Counted from the stretch's first letter, positions 1 to 6,754 are shown. The stretch is DNA of 16,571 nucleotides from Alphaproteobacteria bacterium UBA3002 (GCA_002346425.1 DDZS01000006.1:1-16571); one strand, 5' to 3'. Numbers and translations: made by a program. Notes: a model not told the origin generated them from the letters alone.

Positions 1-432
1 CAGACGCAGCGCATAGACCGCTTCCATTGCTTTACGCGCATAACTACGTTCAGAACTTAGATACGTATTCTTAGCCAACTGCTGGGTAATCGTACTGCCA
101 CCTTGCACGATGGCTCCGGCGCGGTAATTGGCGATCGCAGCGCGCACGATCCCCTTCGGATCGATCCCGCTATGCGTAAAGAAATTGCGATCTTCCGTTG
201 CCAGCACGGCGTTAACAAAACTTTCCGGCAATGCGTCATACGGTACTTCGCGTGCGGTCGCACCACCGAAAGAGGCGATCATCCCGCCATCTTTGTCATA
301 AATCTCGACGCGTTCGGTTTCTTTTTCCGGTAACGGCCCTTGCGTCACCAGCATATAGCCAACCACCGCCACCAACATGGCGATGATTAATCCGTTCAAA
401 AGTAAAACTGCCGTACCTGCTAGAATTCTCAT
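1..432 (-). CDS. Class A penicillin-binding protein, N-terminal part (GT51 glycosyltransferase), cut by window edge
   Basis: This gene begins at the ATG at 432 and runs off the left end of the window, so only 144 codons are visible. Residues about 4-28 form one hydrophobic membrane anchor, placing the enzyme domain in the periplasm. The GT51 glycosyltransferase motifs follow: ATEDRNFFTHSGID (the EDxxFxxHxG signature, with the catalytic Glu) and GGSTITQQLAKN, the lipid II/moenomycin-site signature. The family polymerises glycan strands of peptidoglycan from lipid II, and bifunctional members add a C-terminal transpeptidase. Whether that domain is present here lies outside the window, so PBP1A, PBP1C and monofunctional forms cannot be separated. 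It is distinct from the complete PBP1A at 6787-9522. It is divergent from the small gene at 568, and no strong Shine-Dalgarno sequence precedes the ATG. Confidence 0.9.
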   Translation of the reverse strand, partial: MRILAGTAVLLLNGLIIAMLVAVVGYMLVTQGPLPEKETERVEIYDKDGGMIASFGGATAREVPYDALPESFVNAVLATEDRNFFTHSGIDPKGIVRAAIANYRAGAIVQGGSTITQQLAKNTYLSSERSYARKAMEAVYALRL

Positions 433-515
433 GCATTCAGAAAAGAGTAAGATGCCTCAATTTACGATAAGGCAGCGACGGCTTATTCATTAATGCGCGA
501 TAAAGACGTTTTGCA

Positions 516-561
516 TTGTCACAAAACTGTCATGCGACTTTTGGCGATTTCTTGTTATAGT
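516..561 (+). promoter_or_regulatory. Pho-box-like promoter (22/23-bp class) of the 568 gene
   Basis: The heptamers TTGTCAC (516-522) and CTGTCAT (527-533) form a direct repeat with an 11-bp period and an A-rich linker, very close to the PhoB box consensus. A -10-like TATAGT lies at 556-561, 23 bp after the second core (22 if the hexamer is read as TTATAG). No TTGACA-like -35 sits 17 bp upstream of the -10. AAAAGT then separates the -10 from the ATG at 568, so transcription should start at or next to the start codon. The motif is seen; the regulator is inferred. Confidence 0.6.
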
Positions 562-567
562 AAAAGT

Positions 568-930
568 ATGCAAGTGCAACGTGTGACCCCGACCACCCCC
601 AAACGCCCGAAATACGAGGAGTTTGGCATTGCCATCGAAGAACGCGGCGCGACGACGCATGTGTTTAAAGAAGGAAATCATTTAGGTTCGTTTACCATTG
701 ATATCGCTGCAAAAACGCTTAGATTTCAGTTCCCCGACAACGAAATCTTCAATTATTGCGCATATATCGCTAGCGATCTGGTGACCAATCGTGTACAATG
801 GGTTAACGAATCGTTAACTAGTAAAGCGATGACACAGATACAGGCCGGGGTGGCCTTTCTGGGATTCGCCAAATTTGAGGAGTTAATGGCTTATGAGTTG
901 GACGGCCAGAGAATCGAAAGCATCCACTAA
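568..930 (+). CDS. Hypothetical protein, 120 aa, Pho-box-like promoter
   Basis: I do not recognise this family. The protein is soluble, with no signal peptide or membrane helix: a basic, Pro/Thr-rich N-terminus (VQRVTPTTPKRPKY) and then a compact alpha/beta-looking domain with GSFTIDIAAKTLRFQF, YCAYIASDLV and a C-terminal helix around FAKFEELMAYEL. I chose ATG 568 over the in-frame ATG at 493 because the longer form would translate through the Pho-box-like repeats and the -10 at 556-561. The -10 ends 6 nt before ATG 568, so the mRNA is probably leaderless. The small ORF at 893 overlaps its 3' end by 38 nt in another frame, and a terminator at 1086 closes the unit. It is probably a lineage-specific gene of the shared promoter set described in the findings. 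Confidence 0.7.
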   Translation: MQVQRVTPTTPKRPKYEEFGIAIEERGATTHVFKEGNHLGSFTIDIAAKTLRFQFPDNEIFNYCAYIASDLVTNRVQWVNESLTSKAMTQIQAGVAFLGFAKFEELMAYELDGQRIESIH

Positions 931-1063
931 CAGCCCGGCAGTCTTCGCCGCGCCGAAAACCGCAATGGAACACCGTAGCAATGCGGACGCCTTCCACGCG
1001 ATGGCAGCTGAGGCATTTCAAGGACAATATAAAGGCATGGAAGCGCCGCAACACGCGCGCTAA
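893..1063 (+). CDS. Small overlapping ORF, 56 aa, hypothetical
   Basis: ATG 893 opens a 56-codon frame that overlaps the end of the 568 gene by 38 nt and stops with TAA at 1061-1063, only 22 nt before a strong terminator hairpin. A Shine-Dalgarno-like GAGGAG at 877-882 lies 10 nt upstream, which fits translational coupling. The product (starts MSWTARESKAST, ends GMEAPQHAR) is Ala-rich and hydrophilic, with no recognisable motif, signal peptide or membrane segment. The tight fit between the upstream gene and the terminator supports a real second cistron, but an open frame of this size can arise by chance. Confidence 0.45.
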   Translation: MSWTARESKASTNSPAVFAAPKTAMEHRSNADAFHAMAAEAFQGQYKGMEAPQHAR

Positions 1064-1085
1064 TCCATCATTGATTAATAGAATC

Positions 1086-1113
1086 AAGGCGGCCTTTGTG
1101 CCGCCTTTTTTAT
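1086..1113 (+). terminator. Rho-independent terminator
   Basis: AAGGCGGC (1086-1093) pairs with GCCGCCTT (1100-1107) around a 6-nt loop, followed by a T-run to 1111. It sits 22 nt after the small ORF ending at 1063 and ends just before the convergent gene stops at 1122. The T-tract is on the + side, so it mainly terminates the 568-1063 unit, although the stem may also help block readthrough from the opposite strand. Confidence 0.9.
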
Positions 1114-1121
1114 TGTGCTGC

Positions 1122-1694
1122 TTAAAGGTGACGTGAGATTGTGTCAGCCGTTGCAATCTCGGGGGTGCGACTTGGCGAGAGTGACGCGCTTTCGGGTGGC
1201 TGCTGTAACTCAACACTGTCGAATTCCTCAGGCTGCAACCATTCTAATCCCAGATTATTGAGTATTTGCTTACTATAGGTGTCTTCTCTGAAACGCGCTG
1301 CATTGTCTTTTTGCGCTTCTGAAACCTTAGGCACCGCTTCCGCAAAGCTACGAATCAGTCCGTTAATTTCTTTCAGATAATATCCTTTTGCTATGTCAAA
1401 TGAGATCGGGTTTTCGGTGATATACGTCGCTTCCGATTTATCCGCGATGATTTCATCGCTGGCAATGTGGCCATCGCTGTTTCTATCGAGAAAACCGGCA
1501 TATTCTATTGCGGCACGGTGTATGGCATGCATCACTTTTTCACCGAGTTCCGGCGGCAAGTCATCCACGCTAAGTGCTTTGGTGCAAAAAGCGACCATCT
1601 CGGCGGTGGGCATCTCAACTAAGCGGTCAGCTTTACTTTCAGAATCGGCTTGCGCCCCAGCCGCTGCGCGATCGAAATACGAACTGTTCGCCAT
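1122..1694 (-). CDS. EF-hand-containing hypothetical protein, 190 aa
   Basis: The only recognisable element is one canonical EF-hand loop at residues 70-81, DRNSDGHIASDE, with D1, N3, D5, G6, I8 and E12 all in place, which predicts calcium binding. The flanks (HRAAIEYAGFL before, IIADKSEAT after) could form the E and F helices. A second hand is not evident, though EF-hands usually act in pairs. There is no signal peptide, so it is probably cytoplasmic unless exported by a non-classical route. The rest is helical, with a disordered Ser/Pro/Glu-rich tail. ATG 1694 is preceded by a strong AAGGAGA seven nt upstream, one of the best Shine-Dalgarno sequences in the window. It lies 17 nt after the 601-aa gene and is presumably co-transcribed from the promoter at 3524-3557. 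The partner and role are unknown. Confidence 0.75.
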   Translation of the reverse strand: MANSSYFDRAAAGAQADSESKADRLVEMPTAEMVAFCTKALSVDDLPPELGEKVMHAIHRAAIEYAGFLDRNSDGHIASDEIIADKSEATYITENPISFDIAKGYYLKEINGLIRSFAEAVPKVSEAQKDNAARFREDTYSKQILNNLGLEWLQPEEFDSVELQQPPESASLSPSRTPEIATADTISRHL

Positions 1695-1711
1695 AGATTT
1701 GTCTCCTTGCG

Positions 1712-3517
1712 TTAGCTCACCTGTCTTTGGCCAGAGAGTTTGGACTCATTTCTCATAAGCTGGGTAGCGCTGATTCCGGTTTCTTTTTCGGCCTGCTCAT
1801 TCAACGCTTGCAGCATTTCTGGCGGCAATTCGTGCTGCGGCCCAGTGAAGGCTCTCAATAATTTCAATGCATTTTGCCCGACTTCCGGATGCGGGATGCG
1901 CATGACCAATGCGCCGATGCCGCGCGCTAGCGTATTGCGATCGACATTGGCATGCATCGCAGGCGACGACATATTGGTTTGCTGGCATAAACGCGTTTCG
2001 ATTTCTTCGCGATCGGTATAGACACCTGCCAGTTTCGGCATGGTTTCGGCCAGCGTGGCAATCACCTGCCGCCGATCACTCGCCGGATGGTCGAGGGCAA
2101 AACGCTGCGCCGCGCCAATCAGCAAATCATATCGTTCAGACATGGTTGCCTCGGTGCGTTTGATCAATCCGTCGATCATATCCTGCTTGAGTGCTTGCGG
2201 GTCTTCAATCGGCGTTTCGCTGAGCGCCTGATATTGTCGGGTCAGATAATCCGCCGACTGCTCCACCCAATGACGATAGGCCTTCGGCGACGCCACCACC
2301 GGCGCAGAGATCATCAGATTGCCCACCATATCGAGCAATTTATCCGACGCACCACCGCGTGAAATGCCATATTCATTACTATGAATAAAGAAGAGCATCA
2401 GATCGCCGGGGATATACATCGCCTCGCCCAGCATTTGCAATTTGTTACCTTTGGCAAGACCGCCCAACAAACGGTTGGAACTCGAATAGATAGATGTCAT
2501 CGCCGTCACCGCTTGCGGATTCTCGCGCATGCGTCCCCAGGCTTTCTCGATCAGTCCTTCTGCTTTCTCATCGCGCTCTTTCGGCGGCAACAGCAAGAAA
2601 CTCCACCCCAGAATCGAGACGGCGCAGCCCATAATATCATTACGGAATCCTTTATTCACATAATGCAGCGCTTTGGCATCGAGCGGATTATGTTTCAACA
2701 CTTCTTTCCAGGATTGCCGCTCCAGCACCGCATGGGCCATGAAGGTCAGCATGCCGATATCATTAAGTAACGCACCAGCCTGAATGGGGTGATCTTCCAG
2801 ATAGCCGCGCGCTTTTTCGACCCAGCTATTGCGCGGCTGCTCGTTAATGGGCAGCGCCGCCGCCAGATTATCGCCCAGCCGCGCCGGTGAAAATGGCGCA
2901 TGCAGACGCTCGTTATAATCATAGGCAATCCGGTCGTCACCGGTGCGGGCAAACCCGGCATAGGCAAGCGATTGCGACAGCCAGAACGCCGCCGCAGTAG
3001 ATTGCAGCACATTTTTCGGGGTCAGCCATTTCCCATGTTTATTGGCACCACCCGCTGCCAGCAACACCGCTTCGGCCGCGATAAATATCGTGCCATTTGC
3101 CCGCGCCGGATCGCGCACATAATCGACCGCCGCTTTGATGCCATCCTGCACGCCACCGATCAGGGCGCTGGCCGAACCCATGGGATGGCGGATGACATAT
3201 TCGGTACCGCGGATTAGGCCATAGGTACGGAACAGGCCGGGAATATCCGGCTCGGAACTAATGTGATGCACGCGCAACGTATGGTGGCCATCCGTATCGG
3301 TAGAAGGGCGGCTTTCAATGCCGCGCTGCTGCAAGGCGGTGCGCAATTCGCGCAAAGCTGTCGGGTCTTGCCCCGGCATTAAGTGAATCACCGCGCGCCA
3401 TTCCTTATCGCCCAGCACCATCTCCAAAAAGCGGATTTGGCTGTCCGGGTCGTCATACAAATGATAGCGGGCATCGGTTTTGCCCGTCGAAGCTGGATTT
3501 TTCGAATCTTTTACCAC
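1712..3517 (-). CDS. Orphan protein, 601 aa, with hydrophobic segments
   Basis: I do not recognise this protein. The N-terminal ~100 residues look soluble and alpha/beta (RFLEMVLGDKEWRAVIHLMPG). Several hydrophobic stretches follow, near residues 142-158, 172-188 and 293-311 (CAVSILGWSFLLL), suggesting membrane association or buried helices. The C-terminal ~170 residues are hydrophilic and helical. There is no classical signal peptide and no catalytic motif I can name. The start is GTG 3517: the -10-like TAGGAT ends 6 nt before it, so the mRNA is probably leaderless; the next in-frame Met is residue 33. It leads a two-gene unit with the EF-hand protein and is divergent from the repeat protein at 3650, with its own Pho-box-like promoter. 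Large size and lack of a recognisable family suggest a lineage-restricted protein. Confidence 0.75.
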   Translation of the reverse strand: MVKDSKNPASTGKTDARYHLYDDPDSQIRFLEMVLGDKEWRAVIHLMPGQDPTALRELRTALQQRGIESRPSTDTDGHHTLRVHHISSEPDIPGLFRTYGLIRGTEYVIRHPMGSASALIGGVQDGIKAAVDYVRDPARANGTIFIAAEAVLLAAGGANKHGKWLTPKNVLQSTAAAFWLSQSLAYAGFARTGDDRIAYDYNERLHAPFSPARLGDNLAAALPINEQPRNSWVEKARGYLEDHPIQAGALLNDIGMLTFMAHAVLERQSWKEVLKHNPLDAKALHYVNKGFRNDIMGCAVSILGWSFLLLPPKERDEKAEGLIEKAWGRMRENPQAVTAMTSIYSSSNRLLGGLAKGNKLQMLGEAMYIPGDLMLFFIHSNEYGISRGGASDKLLDMVGNLMISAPVVASPKAYRHWVEQSADYLTRQYQALSETPIEDPQALKQDMIDGLIKRTEATMSERYDLLIGAAQRFALDHPASDRRQVIATLAETMPKLAGVYTDREEIETRLCQQTNMSSPAMHANVDRNTLARGIGALVMRIPHPEVGQNALKLLRAFTGPQHELPPEMLQALNEQAEKETGISATQLMRNESKLSGQRQVS

Positions 3518-3523
3518 CTTGAA

Positions 3524-3557
3524 ATCCTATCAGCGACGCGTGACGATTTGATGACGA
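3524..3557 (-). promoter_or_regulatory. Pho-box-like promoter (11-bp class) of the 601-aa gene
   Basis: Read on the minus strand, TCGTCAT and TCGTCAC (cores at 3557-3552 and 3546-3541) form an 11-bp-period direct repeat with a CAAA linker. After the second core, 11 bp lead to TAGGAT at 3529-3524, the spacing known for PhoB-dependent promoters. Six nt (TTCAAG) then precede GTG 3517, which predicts a leaderless transcript. The second T of TGTCA is kept, but the first T is C in both copies, so this is a slightly degenerate box. Confidence 0.55.
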
Positions 3558-3590
3558 TGCCTTACAATTCTTCTAAAAAAAGTGTGGCGA

Positions 3591-3624
3591 TTGTCATCAA
3601 ACTGTCATGCAGATTGGGTATGGT
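3591..3624 (+). promoter_or_regulatory. Pho-box-like promoter (11-bp class) of the 3650 gene
   Basis: TTGTCAT (3591-3597) and CTGTCAT (3602-3608) are near-perfect PhoB-type heptamers with an 11-bp period and an A-rich linker. TATGGT at 3619-3624 lies 11 bp after the second core, so the box occupies the place of the -35. The predicted start site near 3631 gives a leader of about 20 nt carrying the AGGAG at 3638-3642. It faces away from the minus-strand box at 3524-3557, making a back-to-back pair. Confidence 0.65.
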
Positions 3625-3649
3625 GGCTTCAAGCAATAGGAGAACGCAC

Positions 3650-4465
3650 ATGGCCGAAGCCGCAGAAAAGAAAGAACCACAATCCGCACCGGAAGGCACT
3701 TCCACAAAGCCGGAAAAAGATTCCATCGCGCCTGAGCCGAAAACACCGACGCCGCCGGCCAACCAAAACCAGCAAGGTGAGCCGCAGAATGCGAGCCCTG
3801 AAAAACCGGAGCCGCCAAAATGGCCATGGGGTAACGAAGGCGAGCCTAAAAACGCTTCGCCCGAAGGCCCGGAAGCACCGAAAAAACCGTGGGGCTCTAC
3901 CAGCCTCGTGACCAATTTCAGTGAGAAGATGAACGACAATCAACCGTCGAATCCCGCTACGAAAGATCAACCAAACACCACCGTGACCCGCGCCAATGTC
4001 GTTGCGCCGGAATTCCGCCACAAAGGCGCGCCTATTTCCAAAGACGAGCAAGGCGTGATGGGACAGGAATTCCTCCAGAATTTTGAGCATGTGGAATTGT
4101 TTTATCCGGTGAGCGGTGAGCGCGGCCATTCCAACCTACCGCTGTCCACGCATCCGCATTTGAATTTCCGTATGTGCACCGATGAGCGCAAAGCGCTGAC
4201 GACGGATATGGTTAACACCAAGCTTTCGCGCCAGATCGACCGCGGCACGCAATTATTGCAATCGCTCGGCGAATCCTACGGTTTCGAAATCGGTGAAGAC
4301 TGGTATGTCGAACCGCGTCAGGGTATTCTGGCCTTCGACGTGAAAGCACCGAATCCGCCGGAAGGTAAAACCGAGCAAAATGTGTTGGACAATCTGGCAA
4401 GCGCGCTGCAGGAAGCCTGCACCTTAGCGCGCCAAAACGCCAAAGCACAGTCGGCAGCGCGCTAA
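3650..4465 (+). CDS. Pro/Glu/Lys-rich repeat protein, 271 aa, hypothetical
   Basis: ATG 3650 has AGGAG seven nt upstream. The open frame extends back to 3383, but that would cross the divergent gene and both promoters, so the long form is rejected. Residues 1-85 are low-complexity and charged, rich in Pro, Glu, Lys, Asn and Ala, and hold two tandem 21-residue repeats (43-63 and 64-84), each starting GEP-NASPE and ending in a PWG motif. A linker follows, and about residues 125-260 look globular (ELFYPVSGERGHSNLPLSTHP, EDWYVEPRQGILAFDV), ending in a helix. No signal peptide or membrane segment is visible. The layout of a disordered spacer plus a compact C-terminal domain would suit an adaptor or surface-exposed protein, but no family is recognised. 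It belongs to the Pho-box-like gene set. Confidence 0.75.
   Translation: MAEAAEKKEPQSAPEGTSTKPEKDSIAPEPKTPTPPANQNQQGEPQNASPEKPEPPKWPWGNEGEPKNASPEGPEAPKKPWGSTSLVTNFSEKMNDNQPSNPATKDQPNTTVTRANVVAPEFRHKGAPISKDEQGVMGQEFLQNFEHVELFYPVSGERGHSNLPLSTHPHLNFRMCTDERKALTTDMVNTKLSRQIDRGTQLLQSLGESYGFEIGEDWYVEPRQGILAFDVKAPNPPEGKTEQNVLDNLASALQEACTLARQNAKAQSAAR
3776..3901 (+). repeat. Tandem 63-bp coding repeat (2 copies)
   Basis: Two adjacent 63-bp units (3776-3838 and 3839-3901) encode homologous 21-residue segments differing at about 6 positions: GEPQNASPEKPEPPKWPWG and GEPKNASPEGPEAPKKPWG, each followed by two variable residues. The unit length keeps the frame, so copy number could change without disrupting the gene. 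Confidence 0.85.
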
Positions 4466-4518
4466 AGAACCGCGCTTCTAAAGCTCACCGCTAAATTCAA
4501 CAGTCGCACCACGATGAA

Positions 4519-4616
4519 CGCCGGTCAGTAGACCGGCGCTGCCAAGAGCCGCCGAAAGACGCAAGCGAAGTAATTCCAGTAGGAATTACGGAGCCACTAA
4601 CTTTTGCAGCGCAAAG
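4519..4616. repeat. Intergenic element with two matching hairpins between convergent genes
   Basis: The 163-bp gap between stops at 4465 and 4629 holds two strong inverted repeats with the same AGTA loop: CGCCGGTC/GACCGGCG (4519-4538) and GTAATTCC/GGAATTAC (4570-4589). A third, weaker hairpin is TTTGC-AGC-GCAAA (4603-4615). GCGCTGC at 4536-4542 is also complementary to GCAGCGC at 4606-4612, allowing an alternative long-range pairing. None is followed by a T-run, so these are not classical terminators, although they may end or stabilise the convergent transcripts. A dispersed palindromic repeat or a structured RNA are the alternatives. Confidence 0.6.
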
Positions 4617-4628
4617 GCGGAAAATCTA

Positions 4629-5075
4629 CTAATCAAATATTTTGTAGTTCGTCGTGCCGATCAGGAAATCGACGTTAAAGTCATTCGATGAACAGGGCAG
4701 AATGATAGAACGGTAGCGGCATTCTTTTCCATCGATAAAAAATTCCGAACTTTCCGAATGCGGTTGTTTGGATTCGAGCACTTTTTCATAAAAGCCGATC
4801 GTATTGTCGACCATCGTATCCAGTAGCGCTTCTTCTAAGGGTATCCCCGAATAATCCTGCCCGAAAGTGGTCGCCAGTTCCGACCCGAAATACTGAAATT
4901 CCGGCCCTTCCTCACCTTCCATATTGATGATGAAGGTAAAGCGGTAAATCTCCGGCACGTCGCTGATATTCACATCGACAATCGACGGCATCGCTTTGCC
5001 TGCGCGCACCCGGCTCCAATAGGACAGGAGCCGAAACGTCATCCGTTGTTCTTGGCCTTTTGGTGGAGCGGTCAT
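4629..5075 (-). CDS. PAS-domain protein (PAS_5-like), 148 aa
   Basis: The protein resembles the short stand-alone PAS proteins common in Alphaproteobacteria (PAS_5 type). Features are an N-terminal LLSYWSRVRAGKAMPSIVDVN stretch, where family members typically carry a YW..LR.GR.MP.R.D-like segment; a core FTFIINMEGEEGPEFQYFGSELATTFGQDYSG; and a final strand RSIILPCSSNDFNVDFLIG. PAS domains sense ligands or redox state, or mediate protein contacts, but no output domain is present, so any signalling must act through a partner. It is cytoplasmic. ATG 5075 has AAGAGA shortly upstream; TAAAAA six nt from the start could instead be a -10 for a leaderless mRNA. It lies 96 nt downstream of tspO on the same strand. 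Family assignment is from pattern recognition, not a search. Confidence 0.7.
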   Translation of the reverse strand: MTAPPKGQEQRMTFRLLSYWSRVRAGKAMPSIVDVNISDVPEIYRFTFIINMEGEEGPEFQYFGSELATTFGQDYSGIPLEEALLDTMVDNTIGFYEKVLESKQPHSESSEFFIDGKECRYRSIILPCSSNDFNVDFLIGTTNYKIFD

Positions 5076-5171
5076 AATCTCTTTTTAGCGTGTTTAGCCA
5101 TTGCAATACAGGGTTTTTCGTTTGAACATCGCGTTTCATCTTAGCGATAGAATCAGAATAGCCGAAACGAG

Positions 5172-5648
5172 CTAGTTTAGCCACACAATCGTCGCATTCA
5201 GATAGGCCGCAAAGCAGAGCCAGATCAGATAAGGGCATAGTAAAAGACCAGCCGTGCGATCAATGCGGTGAAAGCGCTGCGTGGTAAGGGTAACCAATCC
5301 TATTATAAACAAAATCACCAAAAAGGCGACAAGGGTCGCATGGGCCGTGAAGAAAATGAAACTCCACGCGTAATTTACGAGTAACTGCACGACGAATAGC
5401 AGCAGCGCCTCCTGCCGTATATTGCCCGCGCTACGATGGATAACGCGCACCATCGCCACCGCCATGCATGCGTATAGAACCGGCCAGACGATACCAAAGA
5501 CATAGCCCGGTGGGTTCAGAGCGGAGCGATGCAGGTTTTGATACCACGCATTGTCGCCCGCAGAGCCGGAGAAATAACCACTTAATGCGCCGCCGCCAAC
5601 GATCAGGACGATGGCCAGCGCGTAATGCGCGATGCTAGTTTTTGCCAC
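5172..5648 (-). CDS. tspO: TspO/MBR family protein, 158 aa
   Basis: This is a five-helix membrane protein of the tryptophan-rich sensory protein / mitochondrial benzodiazepine receptor family. Length matches the family (about 150-170 aa). Diagnostic segments are visible in order: LNPPGYVFGIVWPVLYACMA (the PP...F..VWP.LY signature of helix 2), QLLVNYAWSFIFF (helix 3) and PYLIWLCFAAYLNATIVWLN (helix 5, with the W..FA.YLN signature). Family members bind porphyrins and cholesterol-like ligands and modulate tetrapyrrole or stress responses in bacteria; the ligand here is unknown. ATG 5648 lies inside the end of prfB, giving a 14-nt overlap, so it is probably coupled to prfB translation and co-transcribed with it. 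Confidence 0.93.
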   Translation of the reverse strand: MAKTSIAHYALAIVLIVGGGALSGYFSGSAGDNAWYQNLHRSALNPPGYVFGIVWPVLYACMAVAMVRVIHRSAGNIRQEALLLFVVQLLVNYAWSFIFFTAHATLVAFLVILFIIGLVTLTTQRFHRIDRTAGLLLCPYLIWLCFAAYLNATIVWLN

Positions 5649-6747
5649 TGGAGGTTACTTTTTCCGCCAATGCTGCCGATAAAAATAAATCGATCTCGCC
5701 GTCAAGAACCGCCGTAGTATTTCCGGTTTCGACGGAAGTGCGGAGGTCTTTGACCATTTGATAGGGATGCAACACATAAGAGCGGATTTGATTACCCCAG
5801 CTATTGTCGGTCTTGCTGGCGGCTTCGGCGGCGGCGGCTTCTTCGCGTTTGCGTAGCTCGCGCTCATAGAGCCGCGCGCGCAGCATTTTCCATGCTTCCG
5901 CGCGGTTCGAATGTTGCGAGCGCGAATTCTGACACTGCACCACAATGCCCGAAGGCTCATGCGTCAAACGCACGGCAGAATCGGTCTTGTTGACGTGCTG
6001 CCCACCCGCGCCCGACGCGCGATAGGTGTCGACGCGCACGTGACTCTCGTCGATTTCGATGTCGATATTATCATCCACTTCCGGATAGACCCAGACGCTG
6101 GCAAAGCTGGTATGGCGGCGCGATTGCGAATCGAATGGCGACACACGCACCAAGCGATGCACGCCCGATTCCGTTTTCGCCCAGCCATAGGCATTCTGCC
6201 CACTGATTTTGATCGTCGCGGATTTAATACCCGCTTCCTCGCCAGATTGCTCTTCGATGATTTCGGTTTTGAACCCACGCAAATTGCCCCAGCGCAGATA
6301 CATTCGGTAGAGCATCGATGCCCAGTCATGGCTTTCGGTACCGCCCGCGCCGGGATGAATTTCAATGAAGCACGGATTGGCATCCGCCTCGCCCGATAAT
6401 AGCGATTCCAGCTCCAGCTTTTTCAATCGCTCGGCGACCTTCTCTAACTGCTCTTCGGCTTCGGAAAGCGTCGCCTCATCCTCTTCCTCTTCGGCCAGCT
6501 CAATCAGCGTCAGCGCATCCTGATATTGCTCATCCAGCGCGTTATAGCCGCCGATCATATTATCCAGCCGCGTACGCTCTTTCAGCAACGCCTGCGCCGC
6601 CTGCTGATCATTCCATAGGTCCGGATTTTCCGCTTCTTCATTCAGACGCGCTAACTCCGCCACCGCCGCATCCCAATCGAGATACTTCTTCAATAGCTTT
6701 TGCGAGGCTTCGATCTGCTCCTGTAACGCTAAGGCTTCGGCTTTCAT
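5635..6747 (-). CDS. prfB: Peptide chain release factor 2
   Basis: PrfB reads UGA and UAA stop codons in the ribosomal A site and triggers peptide release. The 370-aa length is typical. The anticodon tripeptide SPF is at residues 203-205 (RLVRVSPFDSQSRRHTSF), and the catalytic GGQ at 248-250 (SGAGGQHVNKTDSAVRLTH), where the Gln is normally methylated by PrmC. The N-terminal ~110 residues form the charged helical domain. The frame is continuous through KKYLDWD (around residues 20-26), where many bacteria, including E. coli, have the in-frame UGA and +1 frameshift site; here CTC GAT replaces CTT TGA C. Expression is therefore not autoregulated by frameshifting. It starts 39 nt after mrcA, overlaps tspO by 14 nt, and may have its own promoter. 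Confidence 0.97.
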   Translation of the reverse strand: MKAEALALQEQIEASQKLLKKYLDWDAAVAELARLNEEAENPDLWNDQQAAQALLKERTRLDNMIGGYNALDEQYQDALTLIELAEEEEDEATLSEAEEQLEKVAERLKKLELESLLSGEADANPCFIEIHPGAGGTESHDWASMLYRMYLRWGNLRGFKTEIIEEQSGEEAGIKSATIKISGQNAYGWAKTESGVHRLVRVSPFDSQSRRHTSFASVWVYPEVDDNIDIEIDESHVRVDTYRASGAGGQHVNKTDSAVRLTHEPSGIVVQCQNSRSQHSNRAEAWKMLRARLYERELRKREEAAAAEAASKTDNSWGNQIRSYVLHPYQMVKDLRTSVETGNTTAVLDGEIDLFLSAALAEKVTSSGKN

Positions 6748-6754
6748 GGCGGCG

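Noticed and set aside
493..567. Upstream extension of the 568 gene to ATG 493
   Set aside because: It would make the Pho-box-like repeats and the -10 part of the coding sequence; the -10 lies 6 nt before ATG 568.
3383..3649. Upstream extension of the 3650 gene to 3383
   Set aside because: It overlaps the 601-aa gene on the other strand and both promoters; the AGGAG before ATG 3650 decides the start.
4519..4589. Hairpins between convergent genes as rho-independent terminators
   Set aside because: Neither stem is followed by a T-run on either strand, so they were listed as a structured repeat element.
4912..5238. Minus-strand open frame of 108 codons across the tspO and PAS genes
   Set aside because: It overlaps two better-supported genes in another frame and shows no family features.
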